From Muribaculaceae bacterium (lineage in GTDB: Bacteria; Bacteroidota; Bacteroidia; Bacteroidales; Muribaculaceae), in the NCBI GenBank assembly GCA_022509125.1, contig JAFLTU010000005.1:28452-81882 (forward strand): a stretch of 53,431 bases of DNA, read 5' to 3'. A program made the position numbers and the translations under genes. Below, in pieces: positions 24,789 through 33,978 of the stretch (positions are counted from its first letter, which is position 1; the number at the start of each line of letters is the position of its first letter). Below the pieces are notes generated by a model. The model was not told the origin of the DNA and did no database searches. It saw only the letters and a list, made by a program, of their open reading frames with translations.

Positions 24789-26921
24789 TTAATTGAGATT
24801 GAAAGGCGGGGGCGTTTCGTCATCATCGTTGTCGGAGGGAGCCGGGTTTTGAGGCTTCTCCAACGTGATGGTCTGGGTGTCGGGGGCCGGTGAGGCAACC
24901 TTAACATCCTTTTCGGACTTGGATGCCTTCTTGGCCTTGTCGTTAGCATCCTTAGCCTGCTTTTCGAGACGACGCTTTTCCTCTTCCTTCCTGTTGATTT
25001 CCATTATCTCATCTGTGCGAGATTTCCATTTGCGCGGGCCGAGGATAATTTCAACGTCGTCATGGAAAATCACTTCACGTTCCACGAGGAGATCGCGGAT
25101 TTTATTGTGTTCCTTGGCATATTCGCGAAGTATCTGTTTGGCCCTTTCATATTGTTCATTGACAATACGTTTCACTTCCTCATCGATGATCTGGGCGGTT
25201 TCATCGGAATAGGGTTTTGTGAATCCATATTCCTGGCCGGTTGAATCATTATAGTTGAGGTTTGGCAGACGGTCGCTCATTCCATAAACAAGGACAAGAG
25301 AACGAGCTATCTTAGTGCATTTCTCAAGGTCGTCGCTAGCACCGGTGCCCACTTGACCGGTAAAAACATCTTCCGCTGCACGTCCTCCGAGAAGCCCGCA
25401 CATTGTGTCAAGAAGGGCCTGAGTAGGAATAATCTGGCGCGCTTCCGGGGCATACCAAGCGGCACCAAGAGCACGACCTCTGGGCACGATAGTAACTTTC
25501 ACCAATGGATTGCCATACTGGGTGAGCCATCCTATGATAGCATGCCCTGCCTCATGGGTAGCTATTGAGAATTTCTCCTCATCGGTGATTATTCTGGAGC
25601 GTTTTTCAAGACCGCCCACAATTCTATCGATGGCCGCCATAAAGTCGTTCCAGTCTACTGCATCTTTATTATTACGAGCAGCAATCAATGCAGCTTCGTT
25701 GCAGACATTTGCTATGTCGGCACCGGAGAAACCCTGGGTTTGGCGAGCCAGCTGCTCGATATCGAGTTTGCTGTTGACTTTAATGCGACGTAAATGGACG
25801 TTGAAAATTTCCATACGGTCGGTGAGTTCAGGAAGGTCAACATAAATCTGACGGTCGAAACGACCAGGGCGAAGAAGAGCCTTGTCGAGCATGTCGGCGC
25901 GGTTGGTAGCGGCAAGAATGATCACACCATTGTTTGAACCGAAACCATCCATCTCCGTTAGCATTTGGTTAAGGGTGTTCTCGCGTTCATCATTTGAACC
26001 CATGTTGGGATTCTTTCCTCTGGCACGACCGACGGCATCGATTTCATCGATGAATACGATGCAAGGCGCTTTCTCTTTCGCCTGTTTGAAGAGGTCGCGC
26101 ACACGTGCGGCACCGACTCCGACAAACATTTCGACGAAATCTGAACCAGACATTGACAAAAATGGCACATTAGCTTCTCCTGCCACGGCCTTCGCCAAGA
26201 GGGTCTTACCGGTGCCCGGAGGGCCAACGAGAAGAGCACCCTTGGGGATTTTAGCACCGAGTTCCGTATATTTTTGTGGATTCTTAAGGAATTCCACTAT
26301 TTCTTCAATTTCAACTTTAGCTTCGGCAAGGCCTGCCACATCTTTGAAGGTGACGGACGGCCCATTGTTTTTGTCGAAAACCGTTGCACGCGATTTTCCG
26401 ACGTTAAATATACCCCCGCCTCCGCCGCCACTGTTAACACGGCGAGACATATAGACCATAAACAAAACTAAGAGTAGGATAGGACCGAAATACCAGAAAA
26501 GTTTCATGAAATCCGAACTTTTCTCGTAGTTCACCTTAATCTGGGGTTTGCCTTGAGCAGCCAGCTGAGCGTTCCATTCGTCGATTTTGTCTTGGATCTT
26601 ATCGGGGGAAGGTATGGTGGTCTTAATTTTTCTTTCGCCACTGAAAGAATCACTTGTGTCAAAATTATGTTTCTCGGCACCCTGGGATGTAACAAACCCC
26701 TCGGCTATTTTGGATTCCGGGAAGACCATTATTTTATCTATGTCGCCTGATGTGGCGGATTCTTCAAATTCCGTCCAGTCTACCTCCTTAGTCTGGGAAG
26801 CGTCTTGGAAATAGAAAAGTGCAAACAGGGATATCAAAATAATACCATACATCCAATACATATTGAATGCAGGCTTTTTATTTTGATTCCCCTGGCGATT
26901 GGGTTTAGGGTATTTGAGCAT
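24789..26921 (-). CDS. ftsH: ATP-dependent zinc metalloprotease FtsH
   Basis: 710 residues from the ATG at 26921 (an upstream TTG at 26948 is less likely). A membrane-anchored AAA+ protease that degrades misassembled membrane proteins and short-lived regulators. In order: first transmembrane helix (about 20-38), periplasmic FtsH-ext domain, second helix ending before a striking Gly run ([18 protein letters not shown]), AAA module with Walker A GPPGTGKT, Walker [13 protein letters not shown], the second region of homology, and the protease domain with zinc site HEAGH. The C-terminal ~80 residues are charged and end in a Pro/Asp-rich tail ([16 protein letters not shown]), longer than in E. coli (644 residues). 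It is downstream of rsfS, the usual order in Bacteroidales. Confidence 0.97.
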   Translation of the reverse strand: MLKYPKPNRQGNQNKKPAFNMYWMYGIILISLFALFYFQDASQTKEVDWTEFEESATSGDIDKIMVFPESKIAEGFVTSQGAEKHNFDTSDSFSGERKIKTTIPSPDKIQDKIDEWNAQLAAQGKPQIKVNYEKSSDFMKLFWYFGPILLLVLFMVYMSRRVNSGGGGGGIFNVGKSRATVFDKNNGPSVTFKDVAGLAEAKVEIEEIVEFLKNPQKYTELGAKIPKGALLVGPPGTGKTLLAKAVAGEANVPFLSMSGSDFVEMFVGVGAARVRDLFKQAKEKAPCIVFIDEIDAVGRARGKNPNMGSNDERENTLNQMLTEMDGFGSNNGVIILAATNRADMLDKALLRPGRFDRQIYVDLPELTDRMEIFNVHLRRIKVNSKLDIEQLARQTQGFSGADIANVCNEAALIAARNNKDAVDWNDFMAAIDRIVGGLEKRSRIITDEEKFSIATHEAGHAIIGWLTQYGNPLVKVTIVPRGRALGAAWYAPEARQIIPTQALLDTMCGLLGGRAAEDVFTGQVGTGASDDLEKCTKIARSLVLVYGMSDRLPNLNYNDSTGQEYGFTKPYSDETAQIIDEEVKRIVNEQYERAKQILREYAKEHNKIRDLLVEREVIFHDDVEIILGPRKWKSRTDEIMEINRKEEEKRRLEKQAKDANDKAKKASKSEKDVKVASPAPDTQTITLEKPQNPAPSDNDDDETPPPFNLN

Positions 26922-26970
26922 GTTAGAATGGTTGGGGGTTCTTTGCAAATTTTTGCAAATTTACAAAATT

Positions 26971-27333
26971 TTAGTCTAAATCAGGAATATTTGTTATCAA
27001 GGCGTCGCTCCAAAGATCTTCAAGGTTATAAAAATCACGATATTCCGGTAGGAAAACGTGCACCATGACATCGCCATAGTCAATGACAATCCATTGAGAG
27101 TTTTTATATCCGTCGTAGTTGTATGGTTTGACAGAAAGGTTTTTTTGAAGGCGCTCGCGAATTGAATCGGCTATGGAACTTACCTGCGAAGTGCTTGACC
27201 CCTGGCAAATCACAAAGGAATTCGAGGGGGCTGAGTCAATTTTCTGCAGATTAAGCAAAGAAATTTTCTTGCCCTTGCGATCTGTGATTGCCTCTATGAT
27301 TTCATCTATTCTTGTATCTGTGGTGTTATTCAT
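26971..27333 (-). CDS. rsfS: Ribosome silencing factor RsfS
   Basis: 120 residues from the ATG at 27333; the open frame runs further upstream without family similarity. DUF143/RsfS (Iojap) protein, which binds ribosomal protein uL14 and blocks subunit joining when nutrients are short. Family signatures: KISLLNLQKIDSAPSNSFVICQGSSTSQVSSIADSI and QWIVIDYGDVMVHVFLPEYRDFYNLEDLW, the nearly invariant C-terminal core. It lies 49 bases upstream of ftsH, probably in one transcription unit. Confidence 0.95.
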   Translation of the reverse strand: MNNTTDTRIDEIIEAITDRKGKKISLLNLQKIDSAPSNSFVICQGSSTSQVSSIADSIRERLQKNLSVKPYNYDGYKNSQWIVIDYGDVMVHVFLPEYRDFYNLEDLWSDALITNIPDLD

Positions 27334-27437
27334 TTTCAAGTTTTTATGAATTGAAATTAGTTTTTCATTATCAATGAGTGGCGCCTTTCCGAGGCGCTTG
27401 ATATGATATATCAAAATATATGCCAAAAAGGGGAATA

Positions 27438-29888
27438 TTAGTCGAATATACCTTCTGAGAATTCTTCGATGCCCTCCTCTTCGGGAGAAGTGTAGACTTC
27501 TCCACTGCAAGGATTGAAATCCGACGGGAATTCAAAACGGGTATCCTGAGAATATGGGAGTTTAGGATCGGCATAAACGCTCTGCATATAGTATCCATAG
27601 ATAGGGAGGGCAGCCCGGGCCCCTTGACCGAGAGCCATGGTGTTAAAATGGATATATCTTTCCTCCCCTCCAACCCACACACCGGAGACGAGATCAGGAG
27701 TGAATCCCATAAACCATGAGTCGGAATTAGAGTTTGTGGTGCCGGTTTTACCACCCATTTGAGCTGTTATTCCATATCGGCTGCGAAGGCTAGCCGCGGT
27801 TCCACCATCGACAACATTCATCAAAATGGAGAGAATTTTATAATAAGCATCCTCGCCGGTCACTTCCGTGCGATGTGGAGCTGCGGAATAGATTATGTTG
27901 CCTTGATTGTCTTCGATACGCGTCACAAAAATCGGGTCGACCCTTAGGCCTTTATTAGCAAATGTGGAATATCCTCCAACCATTTCTTTTATGGGCACAT
28001 CGACCGTTCCGAGGGCTAAAGGAAGAGATTCATCAATATGACCGGTGACACCGAACATTCTCATTTTGTTGGCCAAAGCTTTAGCTCCGAGTTCATAAAC
28101 TAGGCGAGCGGATATCCAGTTGTTGGAATTAGTGAGAGCCCAACGGAGGTCGACCATCTCGCCTATCCTGGCGCTTCCGGAATTCCTGGGAGACCAGTTT
28201 CCGAAAGTGGGCTGCGAATTCAAAAACATCGAGCAAGGAGTGAAATCCTGTTCCATCGCCAGAGTGTAGAGGAAAGGTTTGGCTGTGGATCCTATCTGTC
28301 GCCTACCTCTCGAAACCATGTCGTATTGGAAATATGAATAATCGGGTCCACCAACGTACGCTTTCACATAACCCGTTTGAGGATCCATGCTCATGAAGCC
28401 TGTTCGCAAGATCGACTTCATATAGAGCAGGGAATCATAGGGAGTCATGGTGACGGTCTTGCTTCCTGGCTTGAATTTCCCGTTTTCATCCTCTTCATAG
28501 GCGAAAATGTCCATCGGATAAGGCTCTTGGAAAGAGGCCCTGATTTCTTCTTCGGAGAATCCGGCTTTTTTCATAAGTCGCCATCGTTCCGTCTGTTTCA
28601 TGGCGTTGTCAATGAGCTTCATCACACCGGCACGAGATAGTTCGGCTCCATTGGTGGTGTAGGGACCCGTGACCTGTCCGGCTTTCTCCTTAAAAAAGGC
28701 AGGTTGAAGAGTTCCTCCGAGATGTTTATAGACCGCTTCTTCAGCGTATTGCTGCATTCTTGGGTCGATGGTGGTGTAGATTTTTAGCCCGTCGGAGTAA
28801 ATGTCATAAAGAGAGCCGTCGGGTTTAGGGTTTTTCTTAAGCCATCCATAGAGGGGATTGTCGGCCCATTGGATAGAATCTGTGTTATATTGTCCAAGAG
28901 CAAGCGTGTATCCCAGTTTACTTTTATATTTCGAAGGATCCGGTTTAACGGGTTCCTGAGCCGCAAACATCATGCGAAGTTCCTCTCGGAGATATGGGGC
29001 AATGCCCAATTTATGATCGACTCTATGATAATCGAGCACCAAGGGGAGAGCCTTGATTGAATCTGCCTCCGTTTTCGAAAGTTTTCCGGCTTTTACCATT
29101 TGGTCGATAACCACGTTACGACGTTCCGTGGTGCGTTCGGGAAAACGCACCGGGTTGTAAAGGCTGGGATTTTTAAGCATTCCTACAAGCATGGCAGCCT
29201 CTTCGATTTTGAGTTCCGAAGGCTCTTTATGGAAATAAACATTGGCTGCTGTCTTTATACCCACCGCATTGTTGAGAAAATCAAAACGGTTAAGATACAT
29301 GTTTATAATTTCCTCCTTTGTGTAGAACCTTTCCAACTTAATGGAAATCATCCATTCTATAGGCTTCTGGAGAGCTCTTTTGAAAAGATTAGCCGAAGGC
29401 TGGGAATAAAGTTGCTTGGCAAGCTGTTGAGTGATCGTCGAGCCACCGCCGGAAGATTTGTCGCCAAGGAGAAGAGTCTTGACTCCGGTTCTCCCTAAGG
29501 CAATGAAATCTATGCCCGAATGGTCGAGATATCGTTCATCTTCAGTGGAAATCAGAGCGTCGATAACATGAGGGGAGACCGATTCATAGTCGGAGTTGAC
29601 CCTATTTCCTGAACCGGAGAAATAACGCCCCATCTCCGTAGATCCGTCGGATGCTATCAAGACGGAAGCAAGTTTGTCGTGAGGGTCTTCGAGTTCTTCG
29701 ATTGGAGGCATATATCCGATGACTCCATTGTAGATCAGCAACAAGACAATACCCGCGATGCATCCTATTGAGATAAAAATGCTCCAAAGCCAAACCACAA
29801 TAGTGCGATTTCTTTGTGAACGCCTTTGGGCATCATCTTTTTTCTGGTCTTTTATATCTTTTCCGTCGATTCTATATTTCAGAGACAT
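27438..29888 (-). CDS. Class A penicillin-binding protein (PBP1A type)
   Basis: 816 residues, bifunctional peptidoglycan glycosyltransferase/transpeptidase anchored by one N-terminal helix (about 30-55). The GT51 domain has the catalytic glutamate Glu116 in STEDERYLDHSGID and the GGGSTITQQLAKQL motif. The transpeptidase has Ser534 and Lys537 in GSTAKPF, a second motif SNN in ALTNSNNWIS, and KTGTT near residue 718. A basic, charged cytosolic tail begins the protein. It polymerises and crosslinks the cell wall in the periplasm. No lipobox. The gap to rsfS (104 bases) has a GC-rich hairpin (27379-27401) but no T tail. Confidence 0.95.
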   Translation of the reverse strand: MSLKYRIDGKDIKDQKKDDAQRRSQRNRTIVVWLWSIFISIGCIAGIVLLLIYNGVIGYMPPIEELEDPHDKLASVLIASDGSTEMGRYFSGSGNRVNSDYESVSPHVIDALISTEDERYLDHSGIDFIALGRTGVKTLLLGDKSSGGGSTITQQLAKQLYSQPSANLFKRALQKPIEWMISIKLERFYTKEEIINMYLNRFDFLNNAVGIKTAANVYFHKEPSELKIEEAAMLVGMLKNPSLYNPVRFPERTTERRNVVIDQMVKAGKLSKTEADSIKALPLVLDYHRVDHKLGIAPYLREELRMMFAAQEPVKPDPSKYKSKLGYTLALGQYNTDSIQWADNPLYGWLKKNPKPDGSLYDIYSDGLKIYTTIDPRMQQYAEEAVYKHLGGTLQPAFFKEKAGQVTGPYTTNGAELSRAGVMKLIDNAMKQTERWRLMKKAGFSEEEIRASFQEPYPMDIFAYEEDENGKFKPGSKTVTMTPYDSLLYMKSILRTGFMSMDPQTGYVKAYVGGPDYSYFQYDMVSRGRRQIGSTAKPFLYTLAMEQDFTPCSMFLNSQPTFGNWSPRNSGSARIGEMVDLRWALTNSNNWISARLVYELGAKALANKMRMFGVTGHIDESLPLALGTVDVPIKEMVGGYSTFANKGLRVDPIFVTRIEDNQGNIIYSAAPHRTEVTGEDAYYKILSILMNVVDGGTAASLRSRYGITAQMGGKTGTTNSNSDSWFMGFTPDLVSGVWVGGEERYIHFNTMALGQGARAALPIYGYYMQSVYADPKLPYSQDTRFEFPSDFNPCSGEVYTSPEEEGIEEFSEGIFD

Positions 29889-29999
29889 TTTGTAACTTTA
29901 TGGGAAACGGCCCTGTTTGATTTTGGTTTATTGCTTTTTAAGGATTTAATTTTCGGGCCTGAGAGGAAAAGAACCTCTCAAAGTGTAAAATTACAAAAA

Positions 30000-30629
30000 T
30001 CAGTCCAAATTGTTTCTAAGTTCGTTAAGTTTTATTTCGCTAAGGTCTACAATCTTATTGACAATAGCATAGATAGTGAGACCTGTGGCAGAATGAATCT
30101 GGAGTTTTCTGGCTATGTTTCTTCGGTGGGTCATGACTGTGTGGACCGATAGGAAGAGTTTGTCGGCAATTTCCTGATTAGTGAGCCCCTTAACCACTAA
30201 AGAAACGATCTCTTTTTCCCGTTGCGACAGACTCTCTTTTTCTTCTATTTCAGTTTCCCGGAGGTTAAGGGCTGAATTGACCTTCTCCCGGATTTCATTC
30301 AGAAGGTCTGTCACGTGGATATGATCGTCGTATAGCGAGAGGGTAGCCTTATTTAATTTGCTGATTTCAATGGCAAAAATCTTAATATCGGGGTTAAGAC
30401 TGCTCTTCCGGACCTCATCGGGATGCAGAAGGCCACCAAAAGTTGGATTCACAATCAACAAATCGATTTCTTCTGAGGAAATTGTTTCAAAGAGCAATTC
30501 TTTAGAATCCACTTCGATTCCTGAGATGTTACCCTCCTTAAACTTCTTGAGGGAACTCATCAATCCGAATAGAATTATTGGGGCCGTCTCGGCCACTATT
30601 ATCTTGAAAGTCTTCATCTGATTGGCCAT
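30000..30629 (-). CDS. LuxR-family regulator with degenerate receiver domain
   Basis: 209 residues from the ATG at 30629 (ATG at 30617 is equally possible). An N-terminal receiver-like domain (KTFKIIVAETAPIILFGLMSSL) leads to a LuxR helix-turn-helix (about 140-205: LSQREKEIVSLVVKGLTNQEIADKLFLSVHTVMTHRRNIARKL). The phosphorylation site is not conserved: at the end of beta-3 the sequence is IDLLIVNPTF, with Asn61 in place of Asp, and the acidic pair near residues 13-14 is reduced to AE. It is therefore probably not controlled by classical phosphotransfer. It follows the hemerythrin gene with 33 bases between, so it probably belongs to the same transcript and may regulate it. Confidence 0.86.
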   Translation of the reverse strand: MANQMKTFKIIVAETAPIILFGLMSSLKKFKEGNISGIEVDSKELLFETISSEEIDLLIVNPTFGGLLHPDEVRKSSLNPDIKIFAIEISKLNKATLSLYDDHIHVTDLLNEIREKVNSALNLRETEIEEKESLSQREKEIVSLVVKGLTNQEIADKLFLSVHTVMTHRRNIARKLQIHSATGLTIYAIVNKIVDLSEIKLNELRNNLD

Positions 30630-30662
30630 CCTATCTAAAAAAGTCTTTGTCAAATTATTTCT

Positions 30663-31343
30663 TTAGGCCATCTTCATTTTCTGCCACTGAATAGCCGGAA
30701 GGAGAAGATGATCTTCAATCCTGCAATGGCTGCCGAGCTCTTCCTCACATCGGAAGATATCATATAGAGCTGCATTAAGAAGATTCGCACTCGAATCGGC
30801 CGGGCAATACCGGATGATTATATTCTTGAGCTCCCTGAGTTTTGAACCCACTTCCTCGTGATGTTTGCTATAGACGGGAAGGTTATCCGTCCGCACTCCT
30901 TGGTTGTCGATCAGGGCTTCGACATAACTGAAGAGGTGTTGTTCCTCCTCTTCCATGTGTTCTCTAACTCCATCCACGTATTCGTCGAAAAGTTTAATAA
31001 TTAAAAAGGATACATCCGTGTCTTTCATTGTGATGGCCTCAAGGAGTTTTCTGCGGATTGAAGGAAGATAGAAATCCAGGAAATAAGAATGGCTCTGTTT
31101 TAGATAATGGAGCAGGGCACTCAAAGAGAGTTTTGAGATTTCGGGTTTCTCATCTGTGTTGATAAAATTGACCATAGTCAGAAATGTGTCGCAGTCTACA
31201 CCGGCGTTGCGACACACCTCCTCAATTGTCTGGTCGTGGAAACCCAGAGGAATACCGAACCGGCTCAAAACATGCAGATGACGATAATCGTTGGAAATCA
31301 ACGCCAGCATCTTGTCGGAGGAAGTATATGTCCTGTTTTTCAT
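30663..31343 (-). CDS. Hemerythrin/RIC-like protein (YtfE/ScdA family relative)
   Basis: 226 residues. Residues about 10-60 match the ScdA N-terminal domain (LSRFGIPLGFHDQTIEEVCRNAGVD) but lack the usual paired cysteines, having GIPLGFH instead. Residues about 75-220 are a four-helix hemerythrin bundle with the expected ligands: His85 in LKQSHSYFLDFYLP, His129 in REHMEEEEQHLF, His161/His162 in YSKHHEEVG, His206 and His212 in SHCRIEDHLLLPAI, with nearby glutamates. Such proteins hold a di-iron centre and help repair or protect iron proteins under nitrosative or oxidative stress. It is paired with a LuxR-type regulator and preceded by a structured leader. Confidence 0.85.
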   Translation of the reverse strand: MKNRTYTSSDKMLALISNDYRHLHVLSRFGIPLGFHDQTIEEVCRNAGVDCDTFLTMVNFINTDEKPEISKLSLSALLHYLKQSHSYFLDFYLPSIRRKLLEAITMKDTDVSFLIIKLFDEYVDGVREHMEEEEQHLFSYVEALIDNQGVRTDNLPVYSKHHEEVGSKLRELKNIIIRYCPADSSANLLNAALYDIFRCEEELGSHCRIEDHLLLPAIQWQKMKMA

Positions 31344-31387
31344 TTTTTTAATTGCTAAAATATCCCATATAAAAAAACAGATGATTC

Positions 31388-31495
31388 AATTAAAGAGAAA
31401 GGGATGCAACTGAGGTTGCATCCCTCTTTTCTCTGAATAACTCAAAATAACTAAAACTAAACGCGGCGCTTGAGAAAGTCTTCTCTTAATAACCA
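31388..31495 (-). ncRNA. Candidate small RNA or regulatory leader upstream of the hemerythrin gene
   Basis: Transcription from the promoter at 31531-31501 should start near 31495. The first ~70 bases are followed by a 10-bp perfect hairpin (minus strand GGGATGCAAC, CTCA, GTTGCATCCC) flanked by AGAGAAAAGA and TTTCTCTTT, which has the form of an intrinsic terminator. It lies between promoter and start codon, so it would either end a ~105-base RNA or act as an attenuator for the 31343 gene. The 5' end also contains a frame reading PWLLREDFLKRRV and a stop, without an ATG. No known RNA family is recognised. Confidence 0.45.
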
Positions 31496-31500
31496 CGGTG

Positions 31501-31531
31501 CAAAATTAGCTTAAGTTATAAAAGTGGTCAA
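31501..31531 (-). promoter_or_regulatory. Bacteroidetes-type promoter for the leader/hemerythrin unit
   Basis: On the minus strand TTG (31531-31529), 20 bases, then TAATTTTG (31508-31501). It lies between the end of the flavin reductase gene and the hairpin leader, about 155 bases before the hemerythrin ATG. Confidence 0.65.
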
Positions 31532-31598
31532 TCCCTAATTTCAGGTAAATTTCTAACCTTGGCTTACCTATTATTGATTATTCCAAAAGAGGATTTTT

Positions 31599-32165
31599 TC
31601 ACTTCTTTTTAACGGAAAATCCGAATCTTCCAATTTCTTCACCCAGACTGTAATAATGACCATGGGAATAGGCAATCAATCTTGCTTTTTCAAGGAGAAA
31701 TTTGCCATTTTCATCCATTAAAGATTCATCCACTCTTACATTCAATACCTCTGAAATGAACATATCATGAGTGCCGAGTCGAAGGATTTCTTTGACCCTA
31801 CATTCGATACACACAGGCGACTCCTTCAGAGAAGGTGACTTCACTTTTTCTCCAGGAAGAGGAGTAAGGCCTGTTTTGGCCCATTTATTGACATCACGGC
31901 CGGATTTCACTCCCACCCAGTCAGTGGCAAAAGCCATGGATTCAGTGGTCAGATTGATAGTGTATTCCATATTTTCCACTATCAAAGGATAGGAGGCTCT
32001 TTCCGGCCTTACGGATATATAGCACATAGCCGGATCGGAACAAATAGTTCCGGTCCAGGCTATGGTCAGCATATTCCAATTTTCAGGCTTGTCGCCACAT
32101 GTGACGATGACGGCCGGCAGGGGATAAATCTGTGTGCCGGGTCTCCATGAGAGTTTGTCTCCCAT
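31599..32165 (-). CDS. Flavin reductase family protein
   Basis: 188 residues from the ATG at 32165, one base after the stop of the preceding phosphomutase gene. FMN-binding split-barrel protein of the flavin reductase-like group (PF01613): PLPAVIVTCGDKPENWNMLTIAWTGTICSDPAMCYISVRP, then MEYTINLTTESMAFATDWVGVKSGRDVNKW and a C-terminal AYSHGHYYSLGEEIGRFGFSVKKK. Such proteins bind FMN and use NAD(P)H, often supplying reduced flavin to another enzyme; no partner is adjacent. The spacing suggests translational coupling to the upstream gene, though a functional link is not obvious. Confidence 0.9.
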   Translation of the reverse strand: MGDKLSWRPGTQIYPLPAVIVTCGDKPENWNMLTIAWTGTICSDPAMCYISVRPERASYPLIVENMEYTINLTTESMAFATDWVGVKSGRDVNKWAKTGLTPLPGEKVKSPSLKESPVCIECRVKEILRLGTHDMFISEVLNVRVDESLMDENGKFLLEKARLIAYSHGHYYSLGEEIGRFGFSVKKK

Positions 32166-32166
32166 C

Positions 32167-33915
32167 TCAGACACCAAGATCTGCCAAGACTTTCTTTATC
32201 TTTTCTTCGGCTTTAGCCACAGTCTCTTCATATTTGTCTTTTGAGGGCATATCTTCCCTTACCTCGACATAGAACTTTATCTTTGGTTCGGTTCCGGATG
32301 GTCTCACCGACACTTTGTCGCCGGCTGCGGTGAAGAACTGAAGCACGTTGGAAGTTGTGGGGAAATTCATCTTAGAGACTTCACCTGTGGTGAGGTTGCG
32401 GCAATTGAGGTCGGCATAATCTTTGATCAAGACTACTTCGCTTCCTGCCAGAGATTTAGGCGGATTTTCACGGAAGTTTTTCATCATAGCCACGATTTCG
32501 TCGGCTCCGGACTTTCCGGGACGAACTACGCTGACACCCTTTTCACGAGAGAAGCCATATTCGTTGTAGATATCGATGAGAAGATCGTAGAGCGTGAGAT
32601 TTCGGTCGGCAGCCCAAGCTGCGATTTCACACATAAGAGTGATAGAAGAAACGGCATCCTTGTCTCTGACGAAGGTTTCCGGAAGGAAGCCATAGCTCTC
32701 TTCGCCCCCACCGAGATAACGACCCTCTTCCTCCATGTTTCTCATGACATCGGCAATCCATTTGAAGCCTGTGAAACAGTCGAAACATTTCACCTGATTA
32801 GCCTCGGCGATACGTTTGATGGTTTCGGTGGTCACTATTGTCTTAACGCAATATTCGCGTCCGGTGAGTTTGCCGAGTTCGCGATTTCTGATAATCAGAT
32901 AATAGAGGAAAATCATCACGATCTGGTTACCATTTACGAGCTGATAGTTTCCATTGCTATCACGAACTACAAGGCCGATTCTGTCTGAGTCAGGATCGGA
33001 AGCCAGGACGAGGCTTGCCCCTGTCTCAAGAGCCTTAGCAATACCCATTGCCATAGCCTCGGAGTTTTCAGGATTAGGGGAGTCAACGGTGGGGAAATCG
33101 CCGCTCTTTATATCCTGTTCCGGCACGTGGATAACGTTGTCGAAGCCCCATTTCTTTAAAGAATCGAAGACGAGCATAACTCCTGTTCCATGAATAGGAG
33201 TGTAGACAATCTTCATATCGTGGTGGCGCTTGATGGAGTCGGGGGATAGACTCAAGGTTTTGATGTCGTCGAGGTAGAGGTCATCCACATCCTTTCCAAT
33301 AATCTTGATGAGATCTTTGTTTGGAGTGAATTTAATCTGGTCTACAGAAGTGATTGCATTGACGTAGGCAATAGTTTCGACATCGTGAGGGGCGATCATC
33401 TGTGCGCCATCGCTCCAATAAGCCTTATATCCATTGTATTCTTTAGGATTATGGCTGGCAGTCACCATAACGCCGCTGTTGCATCCTAATTTGCGAATAG
33501 AATAGGAAATCTCGGGCACAGGTCGGCAGTCATCGAAAAGATAGACTTTAATGCCGTTGGCCGAGAAGATATCGGCAGCCAGTTCAGCGAATTTTCTTGA
33601 GTTGTTTCTGACATCGTGTCCCACGACAACCGAAATCTCATCCTCGTCTTTGAAGACTTCGTTGAGATAGTTTGCGAGGCCTTGGGTGGCAGCTCCCACT
33701 GTGTAGATATTCATTCTGTTGCTGCCGGCTCCCATAATTCCGCGGAGGCCGCCGGTGCCGAATTCGAGGTCTTTATAGAAAGCGTCGACCAATGCAGTCG
33801 GGTCGGTGTTGTCGAGCAAAGCTTTCACCTCTTTGCGTGTCTCTTCGTCATATTGGGGAGAGAGCCATTTCTCGGCCTTTGCCTTAACCTCTTTCAAGAG
33901 TTCGTTGTTTTCCAT
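32167..33915 (-). CDS. Phosphoglucomutase/phosphomannomutase (phosphohexomutase family)
   Basis: 582 residues, the long PgcA/PGM2-like form. It interconverts hexose-1-phosphate and hexose-6-phosphate in the cytosol through a phosphoserine. Four domains are marked by LEFGTGGLRGIMGAGSNRMN; active-site serine loop VTASHNPKEYNGYK; metal loop ASDPDSDRIG; sugar loop GGGEESYGF; phosphate-binding loop RPSGTEPKIKFY. Length and the GTGGLRG start distinguish it from short GlmM-type enzymes. It has its own promoter and probably drives the flavin reductase gene as well. Confidence 0.93.
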   Translation of the reverse strand: MENNELLKEVKAKAEKWLSPQYDEETRKEVKALLDNTDPTALVDAFYKDLEFGTGGLRGIMGAGSNRMNIYTVGAATQGLANYLNEVFKDEDEISVVVGHDVRNNSRKFAELAADIFSANGIKVYLFDDCRPVPEISYSIRKLGCNSGVMVTASHNPKEYNGYKAYWSDGAQMIAPHDVETIAYVNAITSVDQIKFTPNKDLIKIIGKDVDDLYLDDIKTLSLSPDSIKRHHDMKIVYTPIHGTGVMLVFDSLKKWGFDNVIHVPEQDIKSGDFPTVDSPNPENSEAMAMGIAKALETGASLVLASDPDSDRIGLVVRDSNGNYQLVNGNQIVMIFLYYLIIRNRELGKLTGREYCVKTIVTTETIKRIAEANQVKCFDCFTGFKWIADVMRNMEEEGRYLGGGEESYGFLPETFVRDKDAVSSITLMCEIAAWAADRNLTLYDLLIDIYNEYGFSREKGVSVVRPGKSGADEIVAMMKNFRENPPKSLAGSEVVLIKDYADLNCRNLTTGEVSKMNFPTTSNVLQFFTAAGDKVSVRPSGTEPKIKFYVEVREDMPSKDKYEETVAKAEEKIKKVLADLGV

Positions 33916-33947
33916 ATTCAGATTTTGTTGTTAGACTTATTGTTTAG

Positions 33948-33978
33948 CAAATCTAATCAAAAAAATCGGGATAGACAA
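33948..33978 (-). promoter_or_regulatory. Bacteroidetes-type promoter for the phosphohexomutase gene
   Basis: On the minus strand TTG (33978-33976), 20 bases, TAGATTTG (33955-33948), 32 bases before the ATG. The -33 element abuts the 3' end of the upstream YgiQ gene. Confidence 0.65.

Noticed and set aside
27379..27401. Hairpin GCGCC-TTTCCGA-GGCGC between the penicillin-binding protein and rsfS genes as a terminator
   Set aside because: The stem is good but no T run follows on the minus strand; at most a weak or factor-dependent signal.
29961..29980. Hairpin GAGAGG/CCTCTC downstream of the LuxR-type gene as an intrinsic terminator
   Set aside because: Short stem and no T tract on the minus strand.
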